Assembly: GCA_933228675.1 (NCBI GenBank)
Contig: OW121741.1
Coordinates: forward strand, 120,986,418 to 121,050,417
Origin: Stomorhina lunata
Taxonomy: Eukaryota > Arthropoda > Insecta > Diptera > Rhiniidae
Direction: 5' to 3'
Length of the DNA stretch: 64,000 nucleotides
Position 1 is the stretch's first letter. The number at the start of each line of letters is the position of its first letter. Shown here piece by piece: positions 35,648 to 47,673 of the stretch. Under the pieces are notes generated by a model, which worked only from the letters and a program-made list of their open reading frames with translations, had not been told where the DNA came from and did no database searches. A program made the position numbers and the translations under genes.

Positions 35648-36731
35648 CGAAAGTGCTCATGGGTGACAGTAGGGTATCTATTGATTCACTAGAGCACCGT
35701 CGCAATGTGGGTTGGGGTTGTGGCACACTGTTCTTTCGTAACTACGTAGAAATGTGCCTTAACGAAATCAGGGAACTTGTTCCCGAAATTCCGACTTTTT
35801 TACGCAATACACGTAATTCTGCTAGAGTTTATTCCTTTGTGGTCAATTGGCCTTTGGTATAAGTAGTTTCTATGTATACAACTACTTCCCTAGTGATAGC
35901 AGGGACTATGGATGAGTGTGAACTAGTGTCTACTACCGAAGCTTTAGCAAACTTAAAGTAATAAGCCTCTTTTCCATTGCATATATAATTCTATCGACCA
36001 TATTGTGTGAAACTCTAAAACTCAAAGTTAACGAAATAATTGGGACCTAGCAATGTGACAAATCTGCCTGGAGATCCTGGAGAAGACCAAGATAAATAAT
36101 TATACACATATCTCCAATGAAGGTGCGTATTTCACTTTAAAAAATAACAGTTCATTTGTTGAGCTTGAGAAGGATTTATATCAATAGCTCTATTTCTATT
36201 ACAAATTTATTATTCCATATATTTCACCAGTGCGTATGATTGATATTCAAACATTTTTTTCTTAAATAACACTCAGTACTTGGTAGACCGAGCCTTGCTC
36301 GGAGCTTTATGATAAGCATTTTGAGGAAAATTTTAATGTTTTTATATATTTTATATTATAAAGTGCTAAAATAAATTTAGAGGAAAGACATTGTAGAAAT
36401 ATTCAGTTAATTTTGAATTATTTGATTTATTTTGTCCGACCAACACATAGTTTGCATAGTTTACAGTTTAACTCATTTTGAATAATTTTGGAAATTATTC
36501 ATATCAACAGAAACCTCTGTCGACTCATGCGCAACAACTTTGCTAAAGATTATAGTCTGATCAAATGCACAGTTTACGATTTAATTCATTTTGAGTAGTT
36601 TTCTGTGGCGCCACCTGTCGGACTTTGCTTATTCCAATTCATAAACCTTCTTCGGCTTATCCGTAACAACTTTGCTGAAGATTATAGCATGATTAAATTG
36701 ACTTTGAGTAAATTTCAGTAGCGCCACCTGT
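35648..36731. repeat. 1084-bp tandem duplication, copy 2
   Basis: Direct copy of 34564..35647. It includes a partial second copy of the LINE fragment (35648..35862, starting at KVLMGDS and open to the same stop) and the left part of the ~125-bp tandem repeats. Confidence 0.95.
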
Positions 36732-37090
36732 CGAAATTTCTTCATACCAACTAAGAAACCTCCGTCGGCTCATGTGCAACAACTTTGCTTAAGATTGTAG
36801 CATGATTAAATGTACAAATTACGATTAAATTGACTTTGAGTAAGTTTCTGTAGCGCCACCTGCCGAAATTATTCATACCAACTAAAAAGCCTTCGTCGGC
36901 TCATGCGCTACAACTTTGCTAAAGATCATAGCATGATCAAATCTACAGTTTACGATTTAATTAATTTTTAGTAATTTTCAGTAGCGCCATCTGTCGGAAA
37001 TTAGTCTTATCAACTTTAAAACCTTCGCCGGCTTATCCGCAACATCTTCGCTAAAGAGCATAACACAATCAAATTCACAGTTTACTATTC
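36490..37090. repeat. ~125-bp tandem repeat (CGCCACCTGTCGG units)
   Basis: Five diverged units, each with a CCTYYGTCGGCTCATGCG-like word, CAACAACTTTGCTAAAGATTATAG, a GATTTAATTCATTTTGAGTA-like word and TAGCGCCACCTGTCGG. Units begin near 36511, 36639, 36760, 36888 and 37020. Two further units are present in duplication copy 1 at about 35427..35647. It is less AT-rich than its surroundings and is probably transposon-derived. Confidence 0.85.
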
Positions 37091-37139
37091 TATAAAGAAC
37101 ATACATACAGACAAACATTCATTTGTTTAAAATAATACT

Positions 37140-37726
37140 AATTTTTCCCCCTTCTTATTCCCTAATTTCTAAAAGTTCCATATGTATATTTGATACTTTT
37201 TTGGTGCCAATTGAATTCGGTACATTTTTTTAAAACGCATTTAACATAATGTATAATGTTCCTATTCATATTACTTTGGAGATGTTAAGTTATCATTTTA
37301 TCCCTTTTTTACCCATTTTGGCTCCAAAATCAAAAAAGTACCAAATACGTGTTTCATGTTTTTTTTTACATCTATTGATTGCAGTACCAAGTTTCTTTCT
37401 ATATTCTTTAGTTTAAAATATAAGAGTGGGTTAGAAAGGTGTCAAAAAAACTATTTTCACCCTTTTTTACCCCCTATCGGACATAGTTTCAAAAAAGTAC
37501 CAAACACCTGTCCGCTTATTTTCAAAGCTGTTTAAAATGTAATTTTAATTTTGTTTCTATACCTATTACTTTAGGAGACATAGCGTTTTCGATTTTTTCC
37601 CCTTTTTACCCGTTTTTACCCTAGAGGTAAAAGTTCCAAAAGTCCCTTCTTCTTCGACCTATACATCAAAAAAGATACCCACTGTCCAAATTTTATCAAA
37701 ATCGTTAGAGCCGTTTTCGAGATAGC

Positions 37727-37731
<5 letters not shown>
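37140..37731. repeat. Imperfect ~150-bp repeats ending in a transposon-tail-like motif
   Basis: Three diverged units carry CCCTTTTTTACCC and AAAAAAGTACCAAA(C/T)AC words. The stretch ends with a TTTTATCAAAATCG, GAGCCGTTTTCGAGAT motif directly followed by (AT)n. Such motifs commonly precede the simple-repeat tail of insect LINEs, so this may be a LINE 3' end. No coding sequence is seen. Confidence 0.55.

Positions 37732-37779
<48 letters not shown>
37732..37779. repeat. (TA)n microsatellite
   Basis: About 24 TA dinucleotides, possibly the tail of the preceding transposon-like segment. Confidence 0.97.
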
Positions 37780-37783
<4 letters not shown>

Positions 37784-38829
37784 TATTGCTCGTTTAAGAA
37801 TATAAGGGCGTATCTTAGCCCAGTGACTATACCGAATTGGTATTTTAAAAACAGTGAACATTTTAATATTTTTGTAAAATATTATTTTTTTGGTGTTGCA
37901 CAAAATTCTTGTTTTTAAAGGCATATAAAAAAATTAAATAAAAATTCGTCATTTTAGTCTAAAATGCACCACGGTGCATAATATGAACCTTTGGAGAAAA
38001 AATGGTATTTGCACCTAAACGTTATTGAACTGGACATACCAATCCATTTGTACTTTATGCAAGTCTTTAATAATTCATTCGATTTGTTAAGATAAATAAA
38101 TGTAAGATAGAAATAATTGAAAGTTATTTGAGTCTAAACAAAAAAAAAAAAAAATTGTAAAGAAACCTGATACAAGGAATGTGTCCTACTTAGACAATGC
38201 ATTGTGATGTAACTAGAAAATGTATTATGAAAAAGAGAATAGAACCAGCAAAACTTTGGTAATGGCAAGTACTTTGGTAACTGGTTACCTTGTAATGACT
38301 ACAACATACCCTCCGAATAACTAGTAAGTTATTACAGAAGTACTTATTTGTAATTAAGATGGTAACTTAAAATTAATGGCCCCGGTTCGAATCCTACCAA
38401 GACCAACAATTTTTTTTTAACTTTTTTTTTTATTAAAAGAGTTTTTAAATGACTTTTGAATTTTAAGAACTTAAATATTACCTTCTGTAATACAAATTTT
38501 AGAAAACTAACTCACAGTAATGAAAAAATACAATCATGAGTTAATTTTAAATATGTAGGGGATGTTGGATACCAAACACAGTTCTGATGGTCTTAACTTG
38601 GTAAGCCCAACTTATCTGGGCCATCCTTCATCTCAACTGCGGATGAGGTAACATGTACCGAGAGTTGTCACATAAGTTCGATAAAAATGGGTTAGGACGA
38701 CAGGCTAGTAACCCTCTCTTGGAAAAAATAATTACTATGGAGAGGATAAAATTAGAATTAAAATGTTCCACCACCTAATGCTAGAAGAGGGCGTCCGAAA
38801 ATTCCATAGAAAGACCAAGTAGGTGAACA
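37780..38829. other. Intergenic DNA with a B-box-like word
   Basis: GGTTCGAATCC at 38384..38394 is a perfect tRNA B-box consensus, and a T run follows at about 38410. I cannot build a tRNA around it. The interval 38560..38829 is less AT-rich and may be transposon-derived. No gene is recognised. Confidence 0.5.
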
Positions 38830-39002
38830 TTTATTTATTTATTTATTTATTGTCTATAGAACACAGTTCCTTACAGACTAAAATGTGTACATAAATTTGT
38901 ACTTTGAAAGAAAAAAAAAAAAAAATAAACTTAGCTTACAAATTAACATTCAAATTAGAAATATATATGTAATTTAAATATCACTAATCCTTAAGTTATA
39001 GT

Positions 39003-40739
39003 TAGCAATATATCAAAAACGGCTTTTTGCGAAAAAGAACTTTTTTATTGTAGAAAATGAATCTCTGGAATTATAAAAATAATGTTTATTTTACAACTTT
39101 TTTGTTTCTAAATCCTGTTAAAAGATGGCGCTAATTTCAGGTTACATATGAAAATCGCATTTTTAATAATTAAAAGTTAAAAATTTGGTTTGACAATGTT
39201 CCGCGACTTTGTTCAGGAGTATTTGGTCTAACTTTTTTCTGAATGTACCAACATCGAAAAAGATCCAAATAATATGTATTTGATACATTTGTAAGAAACA
39301 TGTCAATACCGCCGCCTTGCGGCAGTCTTTTGTAGCATTTTTAAAAACACAAAAATAGATGCTTTCAAAAGCTATCAAAAGAGATATCTGCGATGAAATT
39401 CCGACAAAAAATAAGAATTCTAGGGGCAAAAGTAGTTAACAGTATACCAATTCTGATACTTTTTTGAACGATTGTTTTAAAATTTTGTGTAAAATTTAGT
39501 CACTGTTTACAATATTAGAAGTAAAAATAATGTTTTTGTAATAAGAAGGGGTATGGCTTAAATTCCATATAAAAGTGAAAGTTTTTAACTTTTCTTTAAC
39601 TTCAGCATCCATATGCAAAAATCTTGTTAGCCAGATTTTTTTATCGCGAAATTGGTTAGTTTCTCAATATGTTAATTTGTTTTATAAGTCCATTTCATTT
39701 TCCATCTCTACTTTTAAAAAATATAATCGCTGTAAATCGGTGAGGTATTAAATACATTTTTTTGGTCGGAATTGTTTTTGGTGGCAAGTTTCCATGTTAC
39801 TAAATATTTAATTTTTAGATTCCTAGAACACAAAATGATCAGAAGCCACTGTTGTCTTGTTACATTTTACATATTTAAGAGATTCAATGTAGGCTGTATA
39901 CACACTTTAAGATGTAGAAGAAAATCAATGGTCGCGATTTAATAGCGTATTATTTTTGCTTCACTGTAGGCCTCAGGATATATGTTCGTGAATTTGAGCA
40001 ATATACCTTTAAGTACCACATTGCTATCATACATCAATGTGTCTTTCGAAGGTGAACAAGTGAAAAATGACACAAATAGGCTTGCTTGTTTTTTAAATGG
40101 CACAAAAATGGCTATATATTTTTCTCGCAAAATTTGCACACATATTAAGAACATGTTTATCTAAAATTTTGATATGGCGCTTCTCGATGCGTTTGTTAGT
40201 TAATGAGTTATAGGAAGACAAATATTAAAAATGCAGAATTTTGACCCTTTTTTCATTTTTTTTGTTAGTTTTTCTCAATTTGTCGAAGAACCAAACATTT
40301 AATCGGGAAGCGCCATATCAAATTTTTAGATATCGATAGTAGCTATCTGTACGTAAAATTTGGTCTCAAAATCTTTATCCGCTTTTGTGCCATTTTAAAT
40401 GCAAATTTTATACTTTTTTCACTCCTGCATTATCTTTTATACATATCTTTTCTCTAAGTGTACTGATGTTTTTTTTATGGTGATGAAATCTTTTACACTT
40501 ATCTAACTATACAAATTTAAAAAAGTATAATTTATGACCTATTAAGAAAGTTACAGCGCAAAATTTGCTTCTAGTTTAAAAGCCAAAATTATAGAAAACA
40601 CCCTGTATTTCAGGAACCAAAATAGCTTGGGCCATTTTATGTAGCACCAAGGATAGCTAAATATGTGTCTGAAAAAATGTATATAAATTCATGTGATTAT
40701 CTTGAAATTTAAAAACCTACTTATTTTGATATATTGCTA
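39003..40739. mobile_element. Non-autonomous DNA transposon, 16-bp TIRs, 8-bp target duplication
   Basis: TAGCAATATATCAAAA at 39003..39018 is perfectly inverted at 40724..40739. Both ends are flanked by GTTATAGT (38995..39002 and 40740..40747), an 8-bp target-site duplication. An 8-bp duplication and a TAG-type terminus are compatible with the hAT superfamily (other 8-bp-duplicating families are possible). No transposase is recognisable in the 1.74-kb interior; short frames at 39163..39429 and 39939..40154 show no motif. It sits inside the coding region of the minus-strand LINE. Confidence 0.88.
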
Positions 40740-41879
40740 GTTATAGTATAAAAATATTTTAAAATTTTCTTTTGAGTTATTAAATTCAAACAAAACATTA
40801 GGGGACAACTTATTAAACAAAGTTATTGCCCTAACAAGAGGACTATTTAAAGCAAAATCTGTTCGATGAATTTCTAAATAAAATAAATTATGATGTCGAA
40901 GGTTTCTACGTGGAATATTCAAGTAAATTTTTGAAAGCAATTCAGGAGAATCTACAATGTTATTAACTAAATCATAAACAAATGACATAGATTGAACTTT
41001 ACGACGACGTTCAAGAGTTTCAAGACCTAACAGTAAGCTACGATCTTCATAAGATGGCAAAGGTTCTGAAAAGTGAATGCTTTTTAAGGCAAACTTAATA
41101 AATCTTTTTTGAATTTTTTCAATACGTTCAATATGAATGTTAGCATAAGGACTCCATATAAAAGAGCCATATTCCAACTTTGATCTAACAAAAGATGTGT
41201 ATAAGACCTTGATAGTACACGAGTCATTAAAATCACGCGTGTTACGTTTGATGAAAGCAAGCATCGCAAATCCCTTAGGTACAATGGACTCAAAGTGAGC
41301 AATAAAGTTTAATTTACAGTCAAAAATTATTCCTAAATCATTAACTTCATTAACAGTATTTAAATTGTAGACCCCAAGACTAAATGTTATATTTAATGGA
41401 TGACGAGAGTGAGAGTAGGATATGTGAACACACTTTTGCAAGTTAAATTTAATGTTATTTTTCAAGCACCATAAATATAAACGGTCCAAGTCCGATTGAA
41501 GTTTAGCAGCATCAGCCAACGAATTTACTTTAAGAAATACTTTTAAATCATCCGCATATAACAAAAATCTAGCAAATTCAAAACATAAGGATATATCATT
41601 TATAAAAATATTAAAAAGTAAAGGTCCTAGGACGCTACCTTGGGGTACTCCTGAAGTTTGTTTGTAAGGTTTAGATTTATATCCTTCAATTATTACAACA
41701 CAAGTTCTATTTAGTATATAAGAAGATATCCAGGAAAGCAAGCTTGAATGAATACCGATTTCAATTAATTTTTTAAAGCTTGGCCTATAAAATTGGAGAA
41801 TATTCGTACAAGATCGAAGTCCATGGAATTCAAAAATATGCTCAGACTTTGACCTTAACAGGTTGTAACTATAGGCCAT
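40737..41879 (-). pseudogene. LINE reverse-transcriptase fragment lacking motif A
   Basis: A 380-codon open frame with reverse-transcriptase motifs: TSGVPQGSVLGPLLF (residues about 75-89, motif B), LLYADDLKVF (YADD at 108-111, motif C), VNDLGIIFDCKLNF, then the LEYGSFIWSPY and IEKIQKRFIKFA thumb region. The segment that should carry motif A (first catalytic Asp, xDxxxAFD) between NILQF (about 30) and SFKKL (about 34) is absent, an in-frame loss of roughly 30-40 codons, so the enzyme cannot be functional. The ATG at 41879 is preceded directly by an in-frame TAA and is not a natural start. The stop at 40737 is supplied by the terminal repeat of the inserted DNA transposon. Confidence 0.85.
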
Positions 41880-41880
41880 T

Positions 41881-43412
41881 TAAGTAAGTAAGAGTCAATG
41901 TGATATAACCAAAAATGAAGATTTAAACTATTTAAGTTTTAAAATAATTAAAAAAAACTTTTTTATTTTTTATTAAATGCATTAAACATTTACAAAAAAT
42001 CGTATAGAAATATTTTTCTAAAAATAAAAATTGTATATATTAATTATAAGCTGCTAAGTTTTCAACATATGAAGTAGCTCAGTGGAAGAGTCTCCGCCTA
42101 GCAGTTGTAGGCATCTGGGTTCGAGCCCCCATGGGGTCATAAAAAAAAATTTAGTATTTCGTTTAAAAATATATATTTTTTTTTAATAAAACAGCAACAA
42201 AAAAAGTTGTTGTTGTTGTTTTCCAATTGCTTACCCAAAGCATTACTTTTCTGCAATTGGTAAGTACTTGCCTCCAATGACACTCCCATGTTAATGTAAT
42301 GACTTAAACAGTGAATGTGTAAGTAGTTCGTGTTCAATAGTTTAGCTGTTTAACTCATTACTTGGTAATGAAAAGTTTAGATGGGGAGTTAAATTTTTTG
42401 ACACAAAAATTGTTTATAACTTTGTATAATAAAAATTTCTTTTGTTATCAAGGATTTCAAATCATTTTGTCTTGAATACCTGATTTATTATGAAAATATT
42501 CTTATTTTTTATTTTTAACTACTTACCTTTTTTAGCTTTTGCTCTTAAGGATTATGCCACTTTACTTACTTACTTCGGCAGATACTTCAATAAACTTTCA
42601 AAAATCTTTCATTTTTAATATATTTTAATTTGTTTATTTTATTTAGTTTTTCCACTTTTTTAATTTTTTTAATATCCATTTTATTTCAGAATTACTAACA
42701 CATCTTAAAAGTTAACACAAGTTTTTTTTAAACATTTATTTTTAAAAATTTTATTTATCTCAATTTTTCTAATCGTCATTTTAGTAATTTCATTTTAGTA
42801 CTTTTTACTAAAACCCATTAAAACTTATTATTTATAGAAAACTAAAAGTAATGAAAAATATCTGGGTTTTTACTAAATTTTGATTTCTTAAAATTTTAGT
42901 ATAAAGTATCTAAAAATATTGCTTAGCTAATACAGTTTTTTATACATTCATTTTATTTTATTATTTTTTTAATTCTATTTGGCTAATTTTATTTAAACAG
43001 TTTTTGTTTCAAGTTTAGAGGGTGGGTTTTGTTTATTTTTTTGGCTTCTAAGAAAAACTAAAAGTGTGATAAAAATTTGGAAAGTAAAGTTTTCCAATTT
43101 TGGTGTTTTTATGGGAAAACTCTATGAAGCCACGGAAAAAAGCAATTGTATGAGTTTGGAAGTTTGCTTGTGTGTGTGTGAGTTTAAAAAGTGCAATAAA
43201 AATAGTAGTATTTCTAGGTTTAGTTTAAAAAAAGCTATAATTAATTGATAATGATAATAAATTAGTTGTATCACAAGTTTAGGAGGAAAAGGAAGTTTTG
43301 ATTATTTTGATGAAGGATGTTTTTTCCTAAGTAAAATGAAAGAAAATGAGTTTGAGTGATGATAATAAATACAGTTTTTATATGCCAAATGCTATTAAAT
43401 TAATTTTGACTT
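41881..43412. other. Intergenic AT-rich DNA with a tRNA-like sequence
   Basis: Contains the tRNA-like sequence at 42068..42139 and a short GTT repeat at about 42205. Otherwise AT-rich without genes. The 60-66-codon frames here are not convincing. Confidence 0.55.
42068..42139 (+). pseudogene. tRNA-Ala(AGC)-like sequence: degenerate tRNA or SINE head
   Basis: An A-box (TAGCTCAGTGG, 42075..42085) and a near-perfect B-box (GGTTCGAGCCC, 42118..42128) have tRNA spacing. The loop CTAGCAG would hold anticodon AGC after the invariant T33. However, the acceptor ends do not pair, the anticodon stem pairs at only about three of five positions, and the T stem at only three of five. An A-run (42141..42149) follows directly, as in a tRNA-derived SINE or a retroposed copy. 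It is probably not a functional tRNA. Confidence 0.5.
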
Positions 43413-45110
43413 ACTAGAACTGAACTAGAAATGAACTAGAACTGAACTAGAACTGAACTAGAACTGAACTAGAACTGAACTAGAACTGAACTAGAACTGA
43501 ACTAGAACTGAACTAGAACTGAACTAGAACTGAACTAGAACTGAACTAGAACTGAACTAGAACTGAACTAGAACTGAAGTAGAACTGAACTAGAACTGAA
43601 CTAGAACTGAACTAGAACTGAACTAGAACTGAACTAGAACTGAACTAGAACTGAACTAGAACTGAACTAGAACTGAACTAGAACTGAACTAGAACTGAAC
43701 TAGAACTGAACTAGAACTGAACTAGAACTGAACTAGAACTGAACTAGAACTGAACTAGAACTGAACTAGAACTGAACTAGAACTGAACTAGAACTGAACT
43801 AGAACTGAACTAGAACTGAACTAGAACTGAACTAGAACTGAACTAGAACTGAACTAGAACTGAACTAGAACTGAACTAGAACTGAACTAGAACTGAACTA
43901 GAACTGAACTAGAACTGAACTAGAACTGAACTAGAACTGAACTAGAACTGAACTAGAACTGAACTAGAACTGAACTAGAACTGAACTAGAACTGAACTAG
44001 AACTGAACTAGAACTGAACTAGAACTGAACTAGAACTGAACTAGAACTGAACTAGAACTGAACTAGAACTGAACTAGAACTGAACTAGAACTGAACTAGA
44101 ACTGAACTAGAACTGAACTAGAACTGAACTAGAACTGAACTAGAACTGAACTAGAACTGAACTAGAACTGAACTAGAACTGAACTAGAACTGAACTAGAA
44201 CTGAACTAGAACTGAACTAGAACTGAACTAGAACTGAACTAGAACTGAACTAGAACTGAACTAGAACTGAACTAGAACTGAACTAGAACTGAACTAGAAC
44301 TGAACTAGAACTGAACTAGAACTGAACTAGAACTGAACTAGAACTGAACTAGAACTGAACTAGAACTGAACTAGAACTGAACTAGAACTGAACTAGAACT
44401 GAACTAGAACTGAACTAGAACTGAACTAGAACTGAACTAGAACTGAACTAGAACTGAACTAGAACTGAACTAGAACTGAACTAGAACTGAACTAGAACTG
44501 AACTAGAACTGAACTAGAACTGAACTAGAACTGAACTAGAACTGAACTAGAACTGAACTAGAACTGAACTAGAACTGAACTAGAACTGAACTAGAACTGA
44601 ACTAGAACTGAACTAGAACTGAACTAGAACTGAACTAGAACTGAACTAGAACTGAACTAGAACTGAACTAGAACTGAACTAGAACTGAACTAGAACTGAA
44701 CTAGAACTGAACTAGAACTGAACTAGAACTGAACTAGAACTGAACTAGAACTGAACTAGAACTGAACTAGAACTGAACTAGAACTGAACTAGAACTGAAC
44801 TAGAACTGAACTAGAACTGAACTAGAACTGAACTAGAACTGAACTAGAACTGAACTAGAACTGAACTAGAACTGAACTAGAACTGAACTAGAACTGAACT
44901 AGAACTGAACTAGAACTGAACTAGAACTGAACTAGAACTGAACTAGAACTGAACTAGAACTGAACTAGAACTGAACTAGAACTGAACTAGAACTGAACTA
45001 GAACTGAACTAGAACTGAACTAGAACTGAACTAGAACTGAACTAGAACTGAACTAGAACTGAACTAGAACTGAACTAGAACTGAACTAGAACTGAACTAG
45101 AATTGAACTA
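43413..45110. repeat. 11-bp satellite array (GAACTAGAACT)
   Basis: About 154 head-to-tail copies of an 11-bp unit over 1.7 kb. Almost every copy is identical; exceptions are GAAATGAACTAG near 43427, GAAGTAG near 43576 and the last unit at 45100. The unit resembles no other repeat in the window. Such homogeneity means recent amplification or strong homogenisation. Confidence 0.98.
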
Positions 45111-46010
45111 AAATGACCTTGATAAAATGTTTTGTTGGTTTTTCATCTGGAATTAAACACAACATTAATTCTTAATGATGTTATGAAAATGGTGGAATAA
45201 ATGGAAAAATCATGAAAAAGGAAAGTTGTTGATGAAGCAAATAATTTGGGAAACAACAATGAAATTATTTCTTGTTATTTTTTCTGAGTTATTAAATCTA
45301 CAATTTACACTGAAAATAGTCCATTGAGTAATAATTCCATGAAAAAAGTATTCATTTATTTGCTTACAAATTTGTTGTTTCAAAGGATGCAAAGTAATAT
45401 TTTCCATTTTTCGCTTCCTTTATGATTTCAGTTCAATAAAATTTTATTTGGGTTAAACATTTTGGGTTTTTTGTATTAGGGAATTTTTTTGTTTTGATTA
45501 AACAGTTGACTAATTTTGTGATTTCTTAAAGGTTTTGTTAGAAATTATTGCTTATTTTTCATAATTTTCTATTTGTCTTTCAAATAATTGCTTGTGGTTT
45601 AGGTTGGGTTTTTAATTCGGTCTGTTAGTCATTTTCTGAAGATTTTCTACTTTTATAATGATTGACTTAAATCGCTTTCTTTTTAGGTCTATAATTTTGT
45701 TTTCTTTTAATTTGTCATGTATTTTTTTTTCATTTGTCTTTTCTGTTTTTATCTACTTAAAACTAAATAAAATGTTTTCTACTTAAATTTAATGAAATGT
45801 TATTAATGATGTTTTCGTTTATTCTTAAATTTATTTTAAAAAATTATGTTAGCTTTGAGCATTTATATTTTTGTTTTTTCTAGTTTGTTCCTAGATTGGT
45901 CAATTGGTTTTTGTGATTTATTTAAAGGTGTTATGATTTGGTACAGAGAGAATTATATATTTAAAATAAAATGTGATAAAAACAAGAAAGGAATGGTTTT
46001 AATATTTTGC
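45111..46010. other. Intergenic AT-rich DNA downstream of GABA-B-R2
   Basis: About 0.9 kb with no recognised gene, between the 11-bp satellite and an AT array. Confidence 0.55.
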
Positions 46011-47525
46011 TATTAGAAAAGTTTTCTATCTAAAAAATTTTCAAATTGAAATTTTTCTATAGCAAACATATTTATATTAATATTTTTCTATAGAAAAAAT
46101 TTTCATATCAACGTTTAATATGGCAAAAATTTTCGTATTAAAATTTTTCTACAGACAAAATATTCACATTAAAATTTTTCTATAAAACAAATTTTTATTT
46201 CAAAATTTTTCTATAGAAAAAATTTTCATATCAAAATTTTTTTATAGAAAAACATTTCATATCAAAATATTTCTATAAAAAAAATTCCATATCAAAATTT
46301 TTCTATACAAGAAACTTCATATCAAAATTTTTTTATAGAAAAAATTTCACATCAAAATTTTTGTATAGAAAAAATTTCATAGCAACATTTTTCTAAAGAA
46401 AAAAAATTTATAACAAAATTTTTTTATAAAAAAATAATATATCAAAATTTTTCCTTTGAAAAAAATTCTCAAATTAAAATTTTTATATAAAACCTTTTTT
46501 GTAGAAAAAATTTTCATATCAAAATTTTTCTATGGCAAAATAATTTTATATTAAAATTTTTCTATAGAAAAAATTTTTCATGAAAATTTTTCTATAGAAA
46601 AATTTTCATATTAATTTTTCTGCATAAAAAATTTTCATATCAAAATTTTTCTTTAGAAAAATGTTCATATCGAAATTTTTCTACAGAAAAATTTTAATAT
46701 TAAAATTTTTCTATACAAAAAAATTTTCATATCAAAACTTTTCTATAGAAAAACTTTCAAAACTTAATTTTTCTATAGCACGCATTTTTGTATAAAAATT
46801 TTTCTATAGAAAATATTCTCATTTTAAAGCTTTTCTATAGAAACAATTTTCATATCAAAATTTTTCTATAGAAAAGAAAAAATTATAAAATTTTTTTTAT
46901 AGAAAAAATTTTCATATCAAAATTTTTCTATTGAAAAATTTTTCATACCAAAATTTTTTTGTAAAAAAAATTTTTATATCAAAATTTTTTTCGATTTAGT
47001 TTTGAAATTTTTTTCGATTAAAAAGTTTTGATATGAAAATTTTTTCTTTAGAAAAATTTTTCTACAAAAACATTTTCATATCAAAATTTTTCTATAGAAA
47101 AAATTTTTATATCAAAATTTTTCTATAGAAAAAATTTTCATATCAAAATTTTTCTATTGAAAAAAATTTCATATCAAAATTTTTCTATAGAAAAAATTTT
47201 CATATCAAAACTTTTTTATCGAAAAAAATTTCAAAACCAAATATTTCGATAGCAAACATTTTTATATTAAAATTTTTTTATAAAAAAATATTTTCATATT
47301 AAAATTTTTCTATACAACAAATTTACATATCAAAATTTTTCTATAGATAAAAAAGAATTTATTAAAATTTTTTTTATAGAAAAAATTTTCATAACAAAAT
47401 TTTTCTATGGAAAACTTTTTCATATCAAAATTTTTCAATAGAAAAAATTTTTATATCAAAATTTTTCTATACAAACAATTTTTTTTATATCAAAACTTTT
47501 TTATAGAAAAAATTTTCGTATCAAA
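46011..47525 (+). repeat. AT palindromic satellite, CATATCAAAA-linker subfamily, direct orientation
   Basis: Units TTTTCATATCAAAATTTTTCTATAGAAAAA of about 30 bp, just downstream of the GABA-B-R2 stop codon. A small piece near 47020..47060 is in the opposite orientation (GATATGAAAA). Orientation can be read only from the asymmetric linker because the core is a palindrome. Confidence 0.92.
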
Positions 47526-47673
47526 TTTTAAAATTTGACTATCTGTCTATAAGAAAATTGCACAACATTTTAAAATTATTTTTCTAAAATAAATGTTTAA
47601 AAATTTAAATAATTTAAAAATTCTGTTGGAGGCTCCTAAAATTATGCTAAACATTTGTAAAGCCTAAAATATC
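47526..47673 (-). other. Probable GABA-B-R2 3' UTR start
   Basis: Sequence following the stop codon on the minus strand. I find no AATAAA or ATTAAA within these bases, so the polyadenylation site is not located; it may lie within or beyond the adjoining satellite. Confidence 0.45.

Larger units (their letters stand above)
38830..41880 (-). mobile_element. 5'-truncated LINE, split by a DNA transposon
   Basis: On the minus strand the element runs from about 41880 (ORF2 reverse-transcriptase fragment) through a 3' UTR (38995..38852) to a tail of AATA repeats (38851..38830). It is interrupted at 38995/40747 by a 1737-bp DNA transposon. Removing that insert and one copy of its target duplication lets the frame run five further codons to a natural TAA, which supports the nested reading. 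The reverse-transcriptase style is Jockey/CR1-group. It is truncated and lacks the endonuclease. Confidence 0.82.

Noticed and set aside
40737..41879. Functional reverse transcriptase gene
   Set aside because: Motif A is missing, there is an in-frame stop just before the ATG, and the stop codon comes from an inserted transposon.
42068..42139. Functional tRNA-Ala gene
   Set aside because: Promoter boxes and anticodon loop are recognisable, but the acceptor stem does not pair and the anticodon and T stems are poor.
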